Source: JAHRVQ01 sp964548025
GTDB taxonomy: Bacteria > Pseudomonadota > Gammaproteobacteria > Pseudomonadales > Azotimanducaceae
Direction: 5' to 3'
DNA length: 64,000 nucleotides
Assembly: GCA_964548025.1 (NCBI GenBank)
Contig: CAZJRI010000010.1
Location: 1 to 64,000 of the forward strand
This document shows positions 60,896 to 64,000 of the stretch, piece by piece. Under the pieces are notes generated by a model. The model was given only the letters and a program-made list of their open reading frames with translations. It had not been told where the DNA came from and did no database searches. The translations under genes were made by a program, and so were the position numbers. How positions within the stretch are numbered: the stretch's first letter is position 1; each line of letters begins with the position of its first letter.

Positions 60896-62803
60896 ATGAA
60901 AAACATGCATATTCTCACTGTATTGATTGCTCTCGTCGGCTTTTTTTTCTTTCCTGTATCCGCGGCAGAAATTAAGGACTATGACTGGCCCACTTATGCA
61001 AACGATCCGGGATCTTCCAAATACGCCAATCTTGATCAAATTAACAAGGATACGGTTAAAAACCTGAAAATCTCCTGGATATGGGATTCGCCTGATAACG
61101 CTCATATCAAGAAACAATCGGAGCATGTACCCCAGGGATTCAAAAGCACACCTATCAAGATTGGCAACAAACTCTATATCAGTACTTCGATGGGTCACGT
61201 TGCTGCGCTGGATGCTGCCACCGGGAAACAACTCTGGGTATTTGATACTGAAACGTACGAGCATGGCAGACCCGCAAATATGGGTTTTAATCATCGCGGC
61301 GTTGCTTATTGGCAGAACGGCAAATCGAGACGCATATTCATGGGCACCAACAATGCCTTCCTGTGGTCCCTGGATGCTGATACAGGCTTACCCGACAAGT
61401 CATTTGGTGTAGATGGCAAGATAGATCTCACCCTGGGTCTAGGAAGAAAGGTGCTACGTGGAATGTACTCCGTTGTTGCCCCTCCCACTGTCGTTGGTAA
61501 CACGGTGGTACTGGGGTCGGTGGTTTTTGATGTTCCACTTGCGTTTTATGCGCCCGAAAACCGGACCGACATGCCGCCGGGTCATATTCGTGGATTCGAT
61601 CCGAGAACTGGCAAACAGAAGTGGATCTTTCATTCAATCCCACAAGATGGCGAGCCGGGCAACGACACCTGGGAAAACGATTCCTGGAAGGATTCAGGCA
61701 ATACCAATGTCTGGACGATGATGAGCGCTGATCACGAACTCGGTTATGTTTATCTGCCTTTCGGTACGCCTTCCAACGACTGGTATGGTGGCCACCGTCT
61801 GGGAGACAATCTATTCGCCGAGAGCCTTGTCTGCCTGGATGCCAGCAACGGGGAACTGGTCTGGCACTTCCAGGCTATCAAGCACGGGTTATGGGACTAT
61901 GATCTGCCTGCTGCACCCAATCTGGTTGATATCACCGTTGACGGCAAGCAGATCAAGGCAGTTGCTCAGGTGTCAAAACAGGGATTTGTTTACGTTCTGG
62001 ATAGGGTAACAGGAAAGCCTGTCTGGCCAATTGAAGAGCGACCCGTGCCTAAAAGTGATGTGCCGGGCGAACGTACAGCAGCAACACAACCCTTTCCAAC
62101 CAAACCTGCGCCGTTTGACTACCAGGGAATTACAGAAGACATTCTCATCGACTTCACGCCGGAGCTTCGCGCTGAAGCACTTGAGATCATCAAGAAGTAT
62201 CGACACGGTCCTCTTTTTACACCCCCTTCTCTCGGGGGGACAATTCAACTACCTGGTGACGGGGGAGGCGGTGAGTGGACTGGTGCCGCATTTGATCCGG
62301 ATACCTCTCTTTTCTATATTCCATCGATCAGCAGACCGGTTGTGGTTCAGCTTGTTGAATTAAAAGACAACGACGCCTGGCGATATGTGCGCGGTGGTGT
62401 CACCAGTATTCGCGGGCCCCAGAAATTGCCACTCCTCAAACCGCCCTACGGCAGGATCAGCGCCCTGAACCTGGATACGGGTGATTATAAATGGGTCATT
62501 CCAAATGGAGAAGGAATACGCCAGAAGATCATTGATATGGGGATTGCCGATCCAGGACCGGTAGGCTCTATCGCATTTACCAGCCCACTACTGACCAAAT
62601 CACTCCTGTTTCTCGCCATTACTGACGGCAAACATGTGCTGCGGGCATTGAACAAGGCAACTGGAGAGATTGTTCATGAGCTTGAGTTGCCGTCGTTCCC
62701 GCAGGGTGCGCCAATGACTTATATGACAGGGGGTAAGCAATACATCTCACTCGCCGTGGGTGGAGCAACAGACGCTAAACTGGTTACACTGGCACTACCG
62801 TGA
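60896..62803 (+). CDS. PQQ-dependent dehydrogenase (quinoprotein), soluble exported
   Basis: A 635-residue exported beta-propeller with a signal peptide (about 6-23, ending VSA). Repeated G-x-x-x-W blades (GKQLWVFD, GKQKWIFHSI, GELVWHFQ, GDYKWVIPN) are the tryptophan-docking motifs of PQQ enzymes. It has no CxxCH, so it needs a separate cytochrome c as electron acceptor; it also lacks the vicinal disulfide (CC) of methanol dehydrogenases. Alcohol, sugar or other substrates are possible. A DHC cytochrome and a cytochrome b561 follow on the other strand. Confidence 0.85.
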   Translation: MKNMHILTVLIALVGFFFFPVSAAEIKDYDWPTYANDPGSSKYANLDQINKDTVKNLKISWIWDSPDNAHIKKQSEHVPQGFKSTPIKIGNKLYISTSMGHVAALDAATGKQLWVFDTETYEHGRPANMGFNHRGVAYWQNGKSRRIFMGTNNAFLWSLDADTGLPDKSFGVDGKIDLTLGLGRKVLRGMYSVVAPPTVVGNTVVLGSVVFDVPLAFYAPENRTDMPPGHIRGFDPRTGKQKWIFHSIPQDGEPGNDTWENDSWKDSGNTNVWTMMSADHELGYVYLPFGTPSNDWYGGHRLGDNLFAESLVCLDASNGELVWHFQAIKHGLWDYDLPAAPNLVDITVDGKQIKAVAQVSKQGFVYVLDRVTGKPVWPIEERPVPKSDVPGERTAATQPFPTKPAPFDYQGITEDILIDFTPELRAEALEIIKKYRHGPLFTPPSLGGTIQLPGDGGGGEWTGAAFDPDTSLFYIPSISRPVVVQLVELKDNDAWRYVRGGVTSIRGPQKLPLLKPPYGRISALNLDTGDYKWVIPNGEGIRQKIIDMGIADPGPVGSIAFTSPLLTKSLLFLAITDGKHVLRALNKATGEIVHELELPSFPQGAPMTYMTGGKQYISLAVGGATDAKLVTLALP

Positions 62804-62844
62804 AATCCCCCTGCCGTGCACTGATAATGTTATATTGATATCGT

Positions 62845-63435
62845 TTAGTTTTTGAATCTGTCTCGTATCCGGAGATCATAATCCGGGTGGAGCAGTTCTT
62901 CATCAAAAACACCATTGGCGGCAGTACTATGACAGTCTTCACAGTAGCTGAGAAATCCTTCTTTCATCGATTCGGTCTCAGACTGTTTGAGTACCTCTTC
63001 ATGGGCGCTAATGAATCCAGGCAATTCTGAAATGCGCAGGGGTGGATCTTCCGGTAGTTTCCGTAATAGTTGGCTGATGCCTGATTGCTGTCCTTTTCGC
63101 AGGGCAAAGCGTTCAAGATAGTCGGATATATGCAGGTAGGTTTCATCGTCCAACTCAGCATTGTCACCAAAGTGATCCTCAAGTCCCTGCATGATTCCCT
63201 GCCAGCTTTTTACGGGTAATAGACCCGGTGGATAAGCAAGGTGGCAGCTTTCACATTCTTCGACATAAATTGAATCAGGCACATACGGATTGTCATTTCC
63301 TGCTTTTAGATTCAGGACAACACCGTAGACTGCGAACAACAAAACGGCACCAAGCATCGCCGAGCCGATCAACATTCGTATTTTCTGGGACTTTGAATCC
63401 ATGTCTTTATTTACTTCTGGTATCGTCCGCTTCAC
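62845..63435 (-). CDS. Di-haem cytochrome c (DHC-like), membrane-anchored
   Basis: A 196-residue protein with a membrane segment (about 22-42, LIGSAMLGAVLLFAVYGVVL) and two haem sites: CESCH (C61-C64-H65) and CEDCH (C165-C168-H169), with LAYPPGLLPVKSW after the first. This is the DHC type that, in SHP clusters, pairs with a cytochrome b561 and the oxygen/NO-binding protein SHP. The start may be GTG 63435 or ATG 63402; neither has a strong ribosome site. It lies just after the b561 gene in the same direction. Confidence 0.8.
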   Translation of the reverse strand: MKRTIPEVNKDMDSKSQKIRMLIGSAMLGAVLLFAVYGVVLNLKAGNDNPYVPDSIYVEECESCHLAYPPGLLPVKSWQGIMQGLEDHFGDNAELDDETYLHISDYLERFALRKGQQSGISQLLRKLPEDPPLRISELPGFISAHEEVLKQSETESMKEGFLSYCEDCHSTAANGVFDEELLHPDYDLRIRDRFKN

Positions 63436-63454
63436 CTGATGCGTTTATCTTTGG

Positions 63455-64000
63455 TTACTTCCTGCCGGTAAACATCGCCCGGGTCAAATTCACCCGATGC
63501 TGAAGGCTGGTCACACAGACACCAACCACGTGAATGACTATCATCACGGCTACCAGATCGGCGAAGAAAGTATGAACCTCTTCAAGCAGGGGATCTGGCA
63601 ATGCAGCCACATAGTCATCAAACAAGTTATAAGAAAATGGGCCACTGCCTTCCATGCCGAACAACGATATACCTGAAATAGCTGTTATCACAAGGCACGA
63701 GAGCAACATCAGGATCATAGCCGCGCCTGCCGGATTGTGACCCATATGGGATTTAGCCTGGTTGCGAATCATCTGGCCAAGGTAGGCAATTGTTATCCTG
63801 GGTCCAGTAACAAAATCGGAGAACCTGGCATGGCCATCGCCCATGAAACCCCAGATGATCCTGAAAACCACCAGTAATGTGACTGTATATCCGGCATGGC
63901 TGTGCAGGCCGCGCCACTCACCTTCCAGAAAATAGGCAATAAGAAAGAACACGAGCAGCGTCCAGTGGAAGATCCGAACCAGCGGATCCCAGACTATATA
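63455..64000 (-). CDS. Cytochrome b561-like protein, 5'-truncated by window edge
   Basis: The frame runs on past the right edge (VWDPLVRIFHWTLL is read up to base 64000), so the N-terminus is missing. The fragment is a four-helix b-type cytochrome with haem histidines in RIFHW, GLHSHAGY and VIHVVGV; SHMGHNPAGAAMI is a typical loop. It would pass electrons between quinol and the DHC protein. The DHC/b561 pair recalls Rhodobacter shp clusters; SHP itself, if present, lies outside the window. Confidence 0.85.
   Translation of the reverse strand, partial: YIVWDPLVRIFHWTLLVFFLIAYFLEGEWRGLHSHAGYTVTLLVVFRIIWGFMGDGHARFSDFVTGPRITIAYLGQMIRNQAKSHMGHNPAGAAMILMLLSCLVITAISGISLFGMEGSGPFSYNLFDDYVAALPDPLLEEVHTFFADLVAVMIVIHVVGVCVTSLQHRVNLTRAMFTGRK

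Overview
The window looks like a chromosomal stretch of a Gram-negative, probably marine, proteobacterium; a gammaproteobacterium is most likely, judging from the gene families (che operon with CheD and a STAS protein, FdxA, b561/c-type cytochromes, FNR/DNR-type boxes). It is gene-dense and rich in respiratory and redox genes, with few obvious mobile-element remains. A gene is cut at each edge. No rRNA, tRNA, CRISPR array or transposase was seen.

Layout. 1-1.4 kb: a ferritin-like/SCP2-like/ferredoxin operon. 1.5-22 kb: a redox island. A LuxR-type regulator with a cysteine-rich sensor domain is divergent from a long plus-strand run: a plastocyanin-like protein, a giant multicopper oxidase (1,648 residues, six cupredoxin-like domains, resembling the MofA type), two MauG/CCP-like di-haem peroxidases, a Tat-exported Rieske protein and an AioA/IdrA-type molybdopterin enzyme (together the layout of an iodate reductase cluster idrP-idrP-idrB-idrA), a cytochrome c, a twofold-repeat secreted protein, a small cupredoxin-like protein, a FedB-like membrane protein, a cupredoxin-FKBP fusion, a third di-haem peroxidase and a SnoaL-like protein. 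Two small cytochromes c and an SCO1 protein close the island.

22-31 kb: nitric-oxide and low-oxygen functions. A hemerythrin-DUF2249-NnrS-like operon lies beside an FNR-like site, followed by a cytochrome b561, FdxA and two large YwqK-repeat proteins. Then comes a second LuxR regulator with the same CQxGC motif as the first, and a qNOR-family protein that carries the replacements expected of nitric oxide dismutase (Nod): His to Asn at the FeB ligand, Glu to Gln nearby, and a lost quinol site. This gene, with its own strong terminator, is the most striking single item. If the call is right, the cell can make O2 from NO in the dark, and the neighbouring island holds several enzymes that use O2 or peroxide.

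31-44 kb: assorted metabolism (LLM flavoenzymes, MBL-fold hydrolase, beta-lactamase-like hydrolase, tandem EthD protein, thiolase-like protein, nitroreductase-like protein, frameshifted acyl-CoA synthetase). A separate low-oxygen operon sits within it: a perfect FNR/DNR box upstream of two paralogous four-helix membrane proteins, a 29-residue single-helix microprotein and a tetra-haem membrane cytochrome c.

44-55.5 kb: a large secreted BNR/FG-GAP protein and a complete chemotaxis operon (STAS, CheA, MCP, CheW, CheR, CheB, CheY, CheD) whose receptor has a nitrate/nitrite-sensing NIT domain. 55.7-64 kb: MFS and MATE transporters, small enzymes, a PQQ dehydrogenase, and a DHC/cytochrome b561 pair like that of SHP clusters. 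All calls rest on reading the sequence; no database search was possible.
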